NCBI RefSeq assembly: GCF_015206995.1
Contig: NZ_JADEXR010000004.1
Location: forward strand, 1-64,000
Length of the DNA stretch: 64,000 nt
Direction of reading: 5' to 3'
DNA from: an aff. Roholtiella sp. LEGE 12411
GTDB lineage: Bacteria; Cyanobacteriota; Cyanobacteriia; Cyanobacteriales; Nostocaceae
Below are positions 35,219 to 44,422 of this stretch, one piece after another (within the stretch, counting starts at the first letter, position 1; each line of letters opens with the position of its first letter). Made by a program: the position numbers and the translations under genes. The notes beneath the pieces are model-generated. The model searched no databases and was not told the origin of the DNA. It was given only the letters and a program-made list of their open reading frames with translations.

Positions 35219-36610
35219 TTATTTTCCAATACAAAATCGGCTAAAAATCCTGTCAAGTACTGATTCTGTAACTTCGTCTCCCGTAATTTCTCCTAATACC
35301 TGAATTGCACCGCGTAAGTCAATTGTCCAAAAATCAAGGGGTAATTGTTCAGCAATTGTTGTTTGTACCCGTTCTAATGAGATTTTAGCTTGAATTAACG
35401 CCGCTGCTTGCCTTTGATTAATGGCTAAGTCCATATCAGCAGCTTGGACTTTTCCAAATTTAACTATCTCTAAAATCGCTGTTTCTAAAGTATCAATACC
35501 TTGATTCTGTGCTGCTGCTGTGGCAACAACTTGGTGAATCGTGTTTGGATATTTTAAAGACTTAATAAATTCCGTTTCTACAAGGTCGATTTTGTTAATA
35601 ACTAGAATTAATGGACGATGTTGCACTTGAGCGTAAATTTCTTGATCGCCTTGCGTCCAACCATCTGAAGCATCGATAGTCAACAGCACTAAATCGGCTG
35701 CACTGGCAGTACGCTGCGATCGCTCAACCCCAATTTTTTCTACTTGGTCTGCTGTTTCCCGAATGCCCGCCGTATCTAGTACTTGCACGGGAATTCCGCC
35801 AACCACTAGCTGAGATTCGACGACATCGCGGGTTGTTCCAGGTAAATCGGTGACAATGGCGCGATCGCTCTGGCTCCAAGCATTTAATAAGCTTGACTTA
35901 CCAACGTTCGGACGCCCAACAATTGCGACTTTCAAACCTGTGCGTAGCAGTTCGCCTTTGTCTTTGGTTGCTAGTAGCCTGGTGATTTCTGCGGCAATTT
36001 TTTCGATTTCTGATATGATTGCTTTATCATGCAACGGGGGTAGATCTTCTTCAAAATCTATCCGAGCTTCGATTTCTGCCAAAATATCCAAACAGTTAGC
36101 GCGTAACTGACGGATGGGATGAGCCAATTTTCCCTGTAAACCAGCTAAAGCAGTTTGAGCAGCTTGTGGCGATCGCGCTCCCACTAAATCGGCAATGCTT
36201 TCAGCTTGCGTCAAATCCAATCGCCCATTCAAAAAGGCGCGGAGGGTAAATTCTCCCGGTTGAGCAAGTCTTGCTCCTTGTTCCAAACACAGTTGTAAAA
36301 CCTGTTGCACTGCCATAATTCCCCCGTGGCAATGGAATTCCACCACATCTTCACGAGTGTAAGAACGGGGTGCTTTCATCATCAGCAACAAAGATTCATC
36401 CACCAGTTGTTGCGTTTGAGGATGGCGGATGTAACCGTAGAGAATCCGGTGAGTTTCCCAAATTTGCCGCCCAGGTGTGTGAAAAAGAGTTTGGGCGATC
36501 GCCATTGCTTGAGAACCAGATACCCGCACAATGCCAACGCTACCCTGTTGAGGAACAACAGCAGTAGCGATCGCGGCGATGGTTCCAGTAGTAGCAAAGA
36601 GTTCTGACAT
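35219..36610 (-). CDS. mnmE: tRNA uridine-5-carboxymethylaminomethyl GTPase MnmE
   Basis: MnmE, with MnmG, modifies U34 of certain tRNAs. The ATG at 36610 gives 463 residues; a longer frame to 36682 is not needed. It shows the N-terminal folate-binding domain ([18 protein letters not shown]) and the helical domain. The G domain has G1 [10 protein letters not shown] (about 228-237), G3 DTAGIRET, and G4 NKID, and the C-terminal FCIGK carries the catalytic Cys motif. A K+-dependent GTPase; all motifs are intact. It is monocistronic here. Confidence 0.96.
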   Translation of the reverse strand: MSELFATTGTIAAIATAVVPQQGSVGIVRVSGSQAMAIAQTLFHTPGRQIWETHRILYGYIRHPQTQQLVDESLLLMMKAPRSYTREDVVEFHCHGGIMAVQQVLQLCLEQGARLAQPGEFTLRAFLNGRLDLTQAESIADLVGARSPQAAQTALAGLQGKLAHPIRQLRANCLDILAEIEARIDFEEDLPPLHDKAIISEIEKIAAEITRLLATKDKGELLRTGLKVAIVGRPNVGKSSLLNAWSQSDRAIVTDLPGTTRDVVESQLVVGGIPVQVLDTAGIRETADQVEKIGVERSQRTASAADLVLLTIDASDGWTQGDQEIYAQVQHRPLILVINKIDLVETEFIKSLKYPNTIHQVVATAAAQNQGIDTLETAILEIVKFGKVQAADMDLAINQRQAAALIQAKISLERVQTTIAEQLPLDFWTIDLRGAIQVLGEITGDEVTESVLDRIFSRFCIGK

Positions 36611-36979
36611 GAGCGCCCTTTTCAGCAAAACATTGCATATATTACGCTTAGCGTAGCAGGAGTAGAATAGACCTGACATCAAAGGTACTTTTGCATGAAG
36701 GGGGAAAAGACTTAAAGGAATTAAATTTCCTTTTTCCGAATGCCATCAGAAGTCTAAATTATCAAGGACTTTTATTTAAATGGTAAATACAGCAGATTTC
36801 AGGTATATGAAGTACATAAATAAAACCCGAAACCCTGTAGAGACGTTACATGTAACGTCTCTACATGTAACGTCTCTACGTATGATTCTGCTGTATCTAG
36901 ACCAATAGGATGGCAAATGGCAAGGTAAAATTTATCTGGAGGGTAGAAAAACCTCTTAAGTAGAGAGGAGGAATTTACT
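36611..36979. repeat. Intergenic region with a nested palindrome repeat
   Basis: GTAGAGACGTTACATGTAACGTCTCTAC (36837-36864) is a 28-bp perfect palindrome, and its second half is repeated immediately (36865-36879). This GTAGAGACGT family is a frequent dispersed repeat in Nostoc. The rest of the region holds nothing identified except the promoter area of the next gene. Confidence 0.75.
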
Positions 36980-37180
36980 GTGGAGCAGAAGATTAACTGT
37001 GCTGAAGCCTGTATTAACGGTTGCGTTTTAGGGGATAAATGCCCCAATATCGAATTTAAAGAAGCAACTGTAAAATTCGTTGAAGAAACTTCTTTAGACG
37101 AAATGCTGCGAATCGCTGAAGAACGTCTGCAAAAAAGAATAACGGAACCGCCCAAATGGGTTTTTCCTGAAGATCCATAG
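36980..37180 (+). CDS. Small Cys-rich conserved hypothetical protein
   Basis: Starts at GTG with a strong upstream GAGGAGG, which supports it as a real gene. The 66 residues contain CAEACINGCVLGDKCPN (C-x3-C-x3-C-x5-C, about residues 7-20), followed by an amphipathic helix EMLRIAEERLQKRI and a final PPKWVFPEDP. The four-Cys cluster suggests Fe-S or zinc binding. I recognise this only as a conserved cyanobacterial hypothetical; function unknown. Confidence 0.75.
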   Translation: MEQKINCAEACINGCVLGDKCPNIEFKEATVKFVEETSLDEMLRIAEERLQKRITEPPKWVFPEDP

Positions 37181-37219
37181 CATTAGCATCAACAGGTAAA
37201 AGGCAAGACATCCCAGAGG

Positions 37220-37930
37220 CTAAACTGTATCTGGATCTATACTTAATTCTCGCAGTTTAGCCGCCAAGCGATCGCTGCGTTGTTTCTCTTGTTCAGCCCG
37301 CTGCTTTTCTTGTTCAGCCCGCTGCGTTTCCTGTTGTGCAACTTCTTCCGGTGTCGGAACTAGTTCTGCTTCAGGAGTGAAAAAGCGTAAATTTTGTTGA
37401 TAAACTCCCAAGTATAACTCTAGCTGCTGGCTCCACAACCAACCTTGAGGATTGGGTTCCAGTGGTTGATACTTACCAGCTAATAAAACAAACCCAGCAA
37501 ATTCTAAATTATTAGGATCGAACCAAAAGTATTCTGGTGTGCGAAAGGTATCTTGGTAAATTTGTTTTTTCAAGCCTTTGTCAGTTGCTGCTGTGGAATC
37601 TGATAGCAGTTCTATAATCACGTTGGGATACTTACCATATTCTTCCCAGACAACCCAACTTTTGCGGGGTTGGTGTTCAGTCCCCAGCACTACAAAAAAA
37701 TCTGGGCCTCGAAAATATTCTGATTTGCGCTGGCGTGGACTGTAGTAAATTGTAATATTGCCAGACGCATAAAAGTCATTACGATTTTGCCACAACCACT
37801 CAAGACATTGAATGAGCAGCGTCATTTGTAGCCGATGCAAGTCACTTTCCAAAGGCGGTTCGTCACTATATAAATCCCCTGGGGGAAATATAACATTTTC
37901 TGGGGTTTCTAAATCTTGAGCGACAGACAT
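37220..37930 (-). CDS. Uma2 family endonuclease-like protein
   Basis: This 236-residue protein has the Uma2 core: RLQMTLLIQCLEWLWQN, RGPDFFVVLGTE (about residues 73-84), SWVVWEEYGKYPNVIIELLSD, and DTFRTPEYFWFDP. A short heptad tail EQEKQRAEQEKQR precedes a final LAAKLRELSIDPD. The nuclease fold is expected. Biological function of these proteins is not known; this is the second of three intact copies in the window. Confidence 0.85.
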   Translation of the reverse strand: MSVAQDLETPENVIFPPGDLYSDEPPLESDLHRLQMTLLIQCLEWLWQNRNDFYASGNITIYYSPRQRKSEYFRGPDFFVVLGTEHQPRKSWVVWEEYGKYPNVIIELLSDSTAATDKGLKKQIYQDTFRTPEYFWFDPNNLEFAGFVLLAGKYQPLEPNPQGWLWSQQLELYLGVYQQNLRFFTPEAELVPTPEEVAQQETQRAEQEKQRAEQEKQRSDRLAAKLRELSIDPDTV

Positions 37931-37988
37931 GGCAGCAAATGTTTCAGTGCTATTAGTTTAGCGTAGCAGTAAAGAACGTAGACGCTAC

Positions 37989-38489
37989 TTACAAGAACCG
38001 TTCAATGATGATCTCATCCACATAAGTTTCTTTGAATTTGGCTTGTTTTTGTGCAGTCCCAATTATGCGAAAACCATGCTGGAGATAACTAGCTAATGCA
38101 GCGAAATTATCGGCGCGAACGTAAGTTAATATCTTTTCGTAACCTTTATGGCGAGCGGTTTCAAATGTAGCCTCAAACAGAATCTTGCTAATACCTTGTC
38201 GGCGGTATGAAAGATCCACGTATGTTCCGATAATCCCTACATGGTCAAACGCGTGTGTAAAATTAGCGAATGGTTCCATGCTTTGAAACCCAACAATCTT
38301 CTGATCAAAACAGCTTACAGCAACATGGAACACTCCACGCTGAGGAAAATTCAAAATATACTCCCGTTCAAACTGGACTGTTAGCGGTGTATCAAATGCA
38401 GTATACACACTGGCTTCGATGATCGGGTTCAAAACGCCAACAATTGCCGCAGCATCATTCGGTTGTGCTTCTCGAACCAGCAAATTCAT
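37989..38489 (-). CDS. GNAT family N-acetyltransferase
   Basis: This 166-residue GNAT protein begins NLLVREAQPNDAAAIVGVLN, with GTYVDLSYRRQGISKILFEATFE (the acetyl-CoA binding R-R-x-G motif, about residues 107-129) and YVRADNFAALASYLQHGFRIIG. It is closest to the phosphinothricin acetyltransferase-like subgroup. Acceptor unknown. It lies downstream of muiA in the same direction but is separated by about 100 bp. Confidence 0.87.
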   Translation of the reverse strand: MNLLVREAQPNDAAAIVGVLNPIIEASVYTAFDTPLTVQFEREYILNFPQRGVFHVAVSCFDQKIVGFQSMEPFANFTHAFDHVGIIGTYVDLSYRRQGISKILFEATFETARHKGYEKILTYVRADNFAALASYLQHGFRIIGTAQKQAKFKETYVDEIIIERFL

Positions 38490-38589
38490 TTCCTGTTGTC
38501 TCGTGAAAGCTGAGTGGTTTTGCTAGCAGTTACACTTGCAATATTTGAGAATTGTAAGAAGAGTTTGAATAATAACTTGAGCTTCGATT

Positions 38590-40212
38590 CTATATATCCA
38601 ATCCAATCACCGTTAATTCAGGCGTATGTTCAACGGCGAACTGGTAATATATTTCTCGTCGTTCCTGTGGTGGAAGAGTTAACTCCCATTCTAAAATTCC
38701 CATTTCACCCAATTGAATTTGGGGGTTACTGCGAGTTAGACGTACTTTAATTTGCTCGGTGCGGCTAACCGGCAATTGTTCAGTGAGTTTCAGATTTGTT
38801 TCCTTGTTGAGCAAGTTAGTAATTACCAATCGATAACCATAAGTAGTCCGGCGCTGGTTGCTAATTAGTCTTTTATCTACCTGACGCTCAACTAAGTCAC
38901 GCTCAATTTTCAAACCTTCGTCAATTCCTAAGTTAAGTTTAAACTCTTGTCGTGGTGCAATGTTTTCTAAGTTAGTTGTGCCGACAAAGATATTATCGCG
39001 GAAAATATTCGCTTTGCCTGGTAATAAAGTCGCACCGTTGGGGCTATTTTTCACATTAGCTTGCAGATAAGCAAAGCTTACCAAGCGTGGCATTGTAATA
39101 TAATCGAAGCTACAAGGGTAATCATCGTTGAAAATTGTAGTTTTATGGGGTGTACCATCACTCGGAATGTTACCGCCACCATTCAGTTGAAAGTTAACTA
39201 CACTGCCTTCTTTTGATATTTCCGCTACAACGGTTTCCGCTGGGATGACACTATCCCCTGCAATCTCGTCCTGTTCTTGCCAATTTCCTTCACCAGCAGG
39301 AGCAGCCTGAGTTGCGATGGTAGGCAATGCTGGACGGACATCATATCGTCGTGCTATTTGTGGGGTTGGAGTGCTGATATACCAGGGTTCAAGTTTGGGT
39401 GGAAGTGTACCTAATCCTGGTTTAGCGGTAGAAAGGGTGAGAGCCACGTCAATCCAATCTTCACCACTGCTTTGGGTGACTTCTGCAAGGTAACTCAGAT
39501 GTACGATATCGCTACTAGTACTGAAGCGCAAGTCATAAAGAGGAGTCCAACTAGCGTGATTCACTAGGTAGGAAAGCTCTAGCTCAAATTCACCTTCACT
39601 CGCAACTTCAACCGCCACAACCAAGTTCAAACTTTCTTTAGGATGGGGTGTTTGAATTTTTTGCAACGAGCTGCGGAGTGCTTGTAATTGTTTGTCTAAT
39701 TCTTGCTGTTGGGTTTTGCACTCCCCAGATGCGATCGCATACTCGCTATACTGGCTTCCGAGAAAGTTCAAGAAATCTAAAGTTTCGCTGAGGCTGAGGT
39801 TTTTTCGTGCAAGACTCTGTGAAAAGGTTTCCTCTGTCTTTTCACGCAAGCCTTCAATAAAATTAGACTGTAATACTAAAGCGTCTACTTGAGCTTGTAG
39901 GTGGCGTTTTTCTACTTCTAGTTGCTGAATTTGCCTCGTCAACTGTGCCACTCGCTCCGCTACAGGTTCGGTAGTGTAAATGCGATCGCTGCTTACTCCC
40001 AGCAAGCGTACCCCCACTGTACCATTACCGCTAACCCTGACAGAATCAGTTTCTAGAGTCACTGGCAACGGGGTAATGACTAATTCCCGTTCAAGTCCTG
40101 TTAAAGATACTACACTCCGTCGTGTAACTAGAGCTTTGTCAGCATACACTGTGACAGCTACAATCTGGCTTTGTATTACTTTGCGCCAAGATGGGATTTC
40201 CGGGTTAACCAC
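38590..40212 (-). CDS. Mucoidy inhibitor MuiA family protein (DUF4139/DUF4140)
   Basis: This 540-residue protein starts at GTG. The N-terminal DUF4140 region (VTVYADKALVTRRSVVSLTG) is followed by a long coiled coil (about 88-180) and a beta-rich DUF4139 domain (LVNHASWTPLYDLRFS, EVTQSSGEDWIDVALTLSTAKP, SFAYLQANVKNSPNGATLLPGKANIFRDN). No signal peptide is evident. Family members suppress mucoid phenotype in Rhizobium; the mechanism is not known. Positioned next to the CCM gene block but not clearly part of it. Confidence 0.9.
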   Translation of the reverse strand: MVNPEIPSWRKVIQSQIVAVTVYADKALVTRRSVVSLTGLERELVITPLPVTLETDSVRVSGNGTVGVRLLGVSSDRIYTTEPVAERVAQLTRQIQQLEVEKRHLQAQVDALVLQSNFIEGLREKTEETFSQSLARKNLSLSETLDFLNFLGSQYSEYAIASGECKTQQQELDKQLQALRSSLQKIQTPHPKESLNLVVAVEVASEGEFELELSYLVNHASWTPLYDLRFSTSSDIVHLSYLAEVTQSSGEDWIDVALTLSTAKPGLGTLPPKLEPWYISTPTPQIARRYDVRPALPTIATQAAPAGEGNWQEQDEIAGDSVIPAETVVAEISKEGSVVNFQLNGGGNIPSDGTPHKTTIFNDDYPCSFDYITMPRLVSFAYLQANVKNSPNGATLLPGKANIFRDNIFVGTTNLENIAPRQEFKLNLGIDEGLKIERDLVERQVDKRLISNQRRTTYGYRLVITNLLNKETNLKLTEQLPVSRTEQIKVRLTRSNPQIQLGEMGILEWELTLPPQERREIYYQFAVEHTPELTVIGLDI

Positions 40213-40297
40213 TGCCAGTTTTTCCCAATTTTTAATGGTTATGCTGGTTAATTGTCAATGTTTCCTGGCCTAACCGTCAACCCCTGGGGGGAATTCT

Positions 40298-40337
40298 AAA
40301 TTAAAAATTAAAAATTCAGATTTTTAATTTTTAATTT
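40298..40337 (-). terminator. A/T-rich hairpin after the LysR gene
   Basis: A 17-bp perfect stem composed of AAATTAAAAATTAAAAA (40298-40314) and its complement (40321-40337) with a 6-nt loop. It lies 46 bp past the stop of the minus-strand LysR gene and likely ends its transcript. Confidence 0.75.
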
Positions 40338-40383
40338 ATCTATCTCCCCTTATCCGACTAATGCAAGCTAAATGCAGCTCAGC

Positions 40384-41331
40384 TTAGTTCATGCGTGAGT
40401 TCTGCTCTACCGCGTTACTAATAACAGGAGTCTTTAAAGCTACAATCCTCTTTGCTGCATCCAGTAGATACTCATAGTAGGTACGAGCGACGATAGATAA
40501 CTGTTTGCCACCTGGGTAAACCATGAACCAATCTCGCTTGATGGGAAAGTGTTGCACATCTAAAATGCATAACTCTGTCGTATCTGGCATTAAAGTATGG
40601 CGAGACAAAACGGATATTCCTAAACCACCTGCGATCGCTTGTTTAATTGCTTCGTTACTTCCCAATTCCAGCTTCACTTTTACTGTTATCTCCTGTTCAT
40701 CAAAGAGGTTTTGCACGGCCCGACGAGTTCCTGAGCCAGGTTCCCGCATAATAAAAGGTTCATTGGATAAACGTTGTATGGCAATATTTTTTTCCCTAGC
40801 TAATGGATGATTAACTGGTGCGAAAACTACCAAAGGATTTTCTAAAAATGGCTCGAAATTCAGATCTAAGTTCTCTGGAACTTGACTCATAATATACAAG
40901 TCGTCCAAATTACTGCTCATCCTTTCTAAAATTCCTTCGTGGTTTGTTACTTGCAACGAGATATCAATTCCTGGGTAAAGTTGGCAAAATGGCCCTAATA
41001 AACGTGGTATAAAATACTTTGCTGTTGTAATCACAGCCAAGCGTAATTGTCCCTGTTTTAGCCCTTTTAAATCTGCCACTTTCATTTCAAACTGGGCTAT
41101 GGTGTCAAAAATTTGCCGACAAGTGGCAAATAACTCCCGTCCTGCTTCAGTCAAATACAACCGCTTCCCCACCTGCTCAAATAGTGGCAATCCTACCGAT
41201 TTTGTAAGTTGCTTGATCTGCATGGAGACGGTAGGTTGTGTGAGAAACAATTCCTCAGCTGCACGAGTAAAACTACTGTGCCGTGCCGCCGCCTCGAACA
41301 CCTTCAACTGGTGCAGCGTCGCTTGGTTCAA
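40384..41331 (-). CDS. cmpR: LysR-family regulator, CmpR/CcmR type
   Basis: The TTG at 41331 has AAAGGAG 8 bp upstream and gives 315 residues beginning NQATLHQLKVFEAAARHSSFT; an extended frame begins at 41361 but with poorer context. The HTH (FTRAAEELFLTQPTVSMQIKQL) is characteristic of the carbon-responsive LysR group CmpR/NdhR(CcmR). The effector domain follows from about residue 95. These proteins sense photorespiratory metabolites and control inorganic-carbon uptake genes. In Anabaena sp. PCC 7120 the gene at this spot beside the ccm operon is, as I recall, CmpR. The choice between CmpR and NdhR from sequence is uncertain. Confidence 0.85.
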   Translation of the reverse strand: MNQATLHQLKVFEAAARHSSFTRAAEELFLTQPTVSMQIKQLTKSVGLPLFEQVGKRLYLTEAGRELFATCRQIFDTIAQFEMKVADLKGLKQGQLRLAVITTAKYFIPRLLGPFCQLYPGIDISLQVTNHEGILERMSSNLDDLYIMSQVPENLDLNFEPFLENPLVVFAPVNHPLAREKNIAIQRLSNEPFIMREPGSGTRRAVQNLFDEQEITVKVKLELGSNEAIKQAIAGGLGISVLSRHTLMPDTTELCILDVQHFPIKRDWFMVYPGGKQLSIVARTYYEYLLDAAKRIVALKTPVISNAVEQNSRMN

Positions 41332-41599
41332 GGGTGATTCTCCTTTAATAGTTAATAGCAATTCATAGACATAAAACTAGTATTACTGAACACTTGCAAT
41401 TGATACAGCGTCACTCATACGAAGTTACGAGTTTTTGTATAGATAAAACTCTATTAGTGCTATTAAAATAAAGGTATTTGACTTATGGACTGGAAAAGCT
41501 ATTATCATAACAACAAGCAAAGCGTAAGATGCCTTCCAGTTAACGATGAATGTTGAATATTGAATTAAAGATTGCTTACAATTTATGATTCATAATTCA

Positions 41600-42388
41600 T
41601 CATTCATCATTCCATAATTCTTCTTGAATTTTTGCAGGTAGCTGAGCTAAATCTGGCAAACTTAGCATCTCTCTTTCGGCAACTTGCTCTTTAATATTGA
41701 TGGGCAACTTTAACGGTTGACGTTGTTCTATCCAGCAACTTGCTAATGGCAAAGTCTGCTCCATTTCATCCAGTGGTCGAGGAATCACCATCACCGCATT
41801 CAACTCCCCAATACGTTCTGCCTCGAACATCCCTGCTTCTACTGCTACCGCAACATTTGCTACCGAACCACGAATAATGGCTGTACACAAACCCCCACCA
41901 ATTTTTTCATAGGCTGCCAAATGTACATCAGCAGCTTTAAGCATGGCATCACATGCACCGACCATTGCCGGAAATCCCCGGGTTTCCACTAAACCAATTG
42001 CTTGATGGCTCAGACGGCTGTAATTGCCCTCCCGCATTAATTGAGTGAGGCGGTTGGTAATTGGCAACACCACCTCTAAGTTGGGATAAGGACGGGGAAT
42101 CACCAAGCTAGAGACTAATTGACCAAACTGTTCAGCAGTTTGAACACCAGATTCTACCGCAAGCCGCACATCAGCAATTCCACCCCGGACGATCGCAGTA
42201 CAATGACCGCCACCTATCTTTTCATATCCAACTAGGTGAACTCCAGCTGATTTCAGCATCATGTCCGCTGTCCCAACTATTGCCGGAAAACTGAGGGTAG
42301 AAACTAAACCCAAAGCAGTATCCTCGAAGGTTTCGTAACTAGGCGCTGCCTGGATGCTACTCATAGACCGTTGATTAGATGTTTCCAT
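41600..42388 (-). CDS. ccmO: Carboxysome shell protein CcmO (tandem BMC)
   Basis: The ATG at 42388 gives 262 residues (a TTG at 42421 is not needed). Two bacterial-microcompartment domains follow one another: residues about 18-100 (ALGLVSTLSFPAIVGTADMML, GGGHCTAIVRG) and about 122-205 (AIGLVETRGFPAMVGACDAML, GGGLCTAIIRG). They form a pseudo-hexameric trimer in the beta-carboxysome shell. The C-terminal extension (about 55 residues) is of low conservation. It is last in the operon, after ccmN. Confidence 0.95.
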   Translation of the reverse strand: METSNQRSMSSIQAAPSYETFEDTALGLVSTLSFPAIVGTADMMLKSAGVHLVGYEKIGGGHCTAIVRGGIADVRLAVESGVQTAEQFGQLVSSLVIPRPYPNLEVVLPITNRLTQLMREGNYSRLSHQAIGLVETRGFPAMVGACDAMLKAADVHLAAYEKIGGGLCTAIIRGSVANVAVAVEAGMFEAERIGELNAVMVIPRPLDEMEQTLPLASCWIEQRQPLKLPINIKEQVAEREMLSLPDLAQLPAKIQEELWNDE

Positions 42389-42435
42389 GTGAACTTTCCA
42401 AGATACGGAAAAAGCTGACAACTTACAATTAACAC

Positions 42436-43257
42436 TTACTCAGACTGATCGTCAGAGTTTGGGTTGCTCAAGGATTGTCTATGGGGAAACAATGTGGTCA
42501 ACAGTCTTTGTATACTCCCTTGCCCATAAATTTGATTACCGAAACTCTCAGGGGATACTGTGGCTGGCTGACTAGGATCTGAGCCATTACTCACCGAACT
42601 TTTAATCGGTGGTGAAGGTTGCTCAGAGTTATCGCTGAGTGGTGTAGATGCTTGAGCGCTAGGAGGATCTTTACCATTGTTGGGTTCTTCGACCGGAGGA
42701 GCCTGGGTTGCCGGAGTGGTGGAAGATTTAAAGAAGGAGATTGACTTGTGTTTTAAATCCACAAAAGCCGATGCTGAGAAATTAGTTGAGGAAATCACCT
42801 TATCCTCTCCTATTCCTAAGCTATTGTCTTCTTCCTTTTGCTGTAATTCACTTGTAGAAGCAGGATTAATTGTAGGTGATTCCGGTTGTTTGATTTCACC
42901 AATCTGCCGACTGGTATCTCCCAAAATGGAACCAGCTGGAACTACTTGTGCAGGTTCAACTGAACAATTGAAAACTGTTGTCGCTGAACCAATACAAGCA
43001 TTTGCTCCAATTTTACCTTTGCCAACCATTAAAAAACCGGCTCCTAAGTTTGCTCCTGCTTCTACCTCTAAGGTTCCTTCATGGACTTGGAGAATTGATC
43101 CCATTCCAATACAGACCCCTGGGCCAATGATAATCTTGCTGTTTGTAGCCGCTTGGAGTATCACTCCAGGTGCCAATACTGCACTCGGATGAATAGTCAC
43201 CTCGCCACTAATATAGGAGTCAAATTTGTCGCTGAGGCGCAGTGGCGGCACAGACAT
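42436..43257 (-). CDS. ccmN: Carboxysome assembly protein CcmN
   Basis: The ATG at 43257 gives 273 residues; a GTG at 43269 is in frame. The N-terminal half is a left-handed beta-helix with hexapeptide repeats (SYISGEVTIHPSAVLAPGVI, GANLGAGFLMVGKGKIGANACIG). A long Pro/Ser/Gln linker (about residues 145-235) follows, and the C-terminus holds the amphipathic encapsulation peptide IYGQGSIQRLLTTLFPHRQ (about 244-262). CcmN bridges the CcmM-RuBisCO core to the CcmK shell through this peptide. The linker is variable between species. Confidence 0.95.
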   Translation of the reverse strand: MSVPPLRLSDKFDSYISGEVTIHPSAVLAPGVILQAATNSKIIIGPGVCIGMGSILQVHEGTLEVEAGANLGAGFLMVGKGKIGANACIGSATTVFNCSVEPAQVVPAGSILGDTSRQIGEIKQPESPTINPASTSELQQKEEDNSLGIGEDKVISSTNFSASAFVDLKHKSISFFKSSTTPATQAPPVEEPNNGKDPPSAQASTPLSDNSEQPSPPIKSSVSNGSDPSQPATVSPESFGNQIYGQGSIQRLLTTLFPHRQSLSNPNSDDQSE

Positions 43258-43444
43258 GGGAATTATCACCTCGGAAGCCGGAACTAAAGTACTGAGTTAC
43301 TGAGCTTCTAAGCGGCGGCTTTTGCCGCTCAGAGTTCTCGCTGAGTAAATTCTATATCACAAGGAAAGTTAGCTTTTGATGCTAGTACTAATGTCCTGAG
43401 TCGAAAATACACACTCAGTACTCAGCACTTTTAACTCAGAACTG

Positions 43445-44422
43445 CTATGGACGTTGGATAATGGTTTCCAATACCCGGCGCTTGGCTTTAGGCTCAATAC
43501 CAATTAAGCGCACATATTCTCCTTGGTATTCGGCAAGGTGTCCTTCTAGTGCTGCGATCGCTTCTCTTTCAGAGGATGCTTGAATTTGACCACTACTAGT
43601 CCAGGAACCTGTACGGAACCGTCGTTGATCTACGTGTTCAACACTGATTTTATACCCCCCAGCCAATAGCTGCCGTAATTGTTCCACTACTTCAGAACTT
43701 AAGCGGGTATTCGTAGCCGTTGCTGTTGCAGATGACGCACTAGCGAATGATTTTTGACTTTGGCTACCAGAAGGGCTAGCTTGACCATTAGGTCGTTGAA
43801 TAATACTTTCTAACACCCGCCGTTTGGCTTTGGTGTCAATGCCAATCAAACGCACATATTCGCCTTGGTGATTGGTTATACAGTCTTCTAAGGCAGCAAT
43901 CACTTCATTTGTAGAATTAGAGTTGATTGGCTCACAACTTTGCCATGAACCAGTCCGGAATCGGCGCTCATCTACGTGCTCAGTGCCAATTTTGTAACCA
44001 CCAGCCAAGAGTTGGCGGATTTGCTCTACAGTGTCGCCACTGAGTTGGCCACTGCCAGAACCGTTCCCCTTACCGTTACCATTACTTTGGTAGCTGCCAT
44101 TGCCATGACTTGCAGGAGCTTTAAAGCTGGTAGACGCTTGGACTATACCATCTGGACGTTGGATGATGGTTTCTAACACACGCCGTTTACCTTTAGGGTC
44201 AATGCCAAATAGCCGGACATACTCGCCGCTGTGGTCTCTCAGACAGGTTTCCAATGCGGCGATCGCTTCACCGATTGATCTGGTTTCAATCGGTCTGCAA
44301 CTCGTCCAACAACCCGTGCGGAACCGTCTTTGATCCACATGTTCCGAGCCAATTTTATACCCTTGCTCTAATAGATAGCGCACCTGCTCTATGGTTTCTG
44401 CACCCAAGCTATTGCTCGACAC
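43445..44422 (-). CDS. ccmM: CcmM short form (CcmM35-like), internal translation start
   Basis: Codon 228 of ccmM is GTG (44420-44422) and is preceded, 7 nt upstream, by AAGGAG (complement at 44430-44435). Starting here gives 325 residues, about 35 kDa, with the three SSUL domains but no carbonic anhydrase domain. Synechococcus elongatus makes such a short CcmM from an internal start. Position, spacing and size all fit the same here, though this is read from sequence alone. Confidence 0.85.
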   Translation of the reverse strand: MSSNSLGAETIEQVRYLLEQGYKIGSEHVDQRRFRTGCWTSCRPIETRSIGEAIAALETCLRDHSGEYVRLFGIDPKGKRRVLETIIQRPDGIVQASTSFKAPASHGNGSYQSNGNGKGNGSGSGQLSGDTVEQIRQLLAGGYKIGTEHVDERRFRTGSWQSCEPINSNSTNEVIAALEDCITNHQGEYVRLIGIDTKAKRRVLESIIQRPNGQASPSGSQSQKSFASASSATATATNTRLSSEVVEQLRQLLAGGYKISVEHVDQRRFRTGSWTSSGQIQASSEREAIAALEGHLAEYQGEYVRLIGIEPKAKRRVLETIIQRP

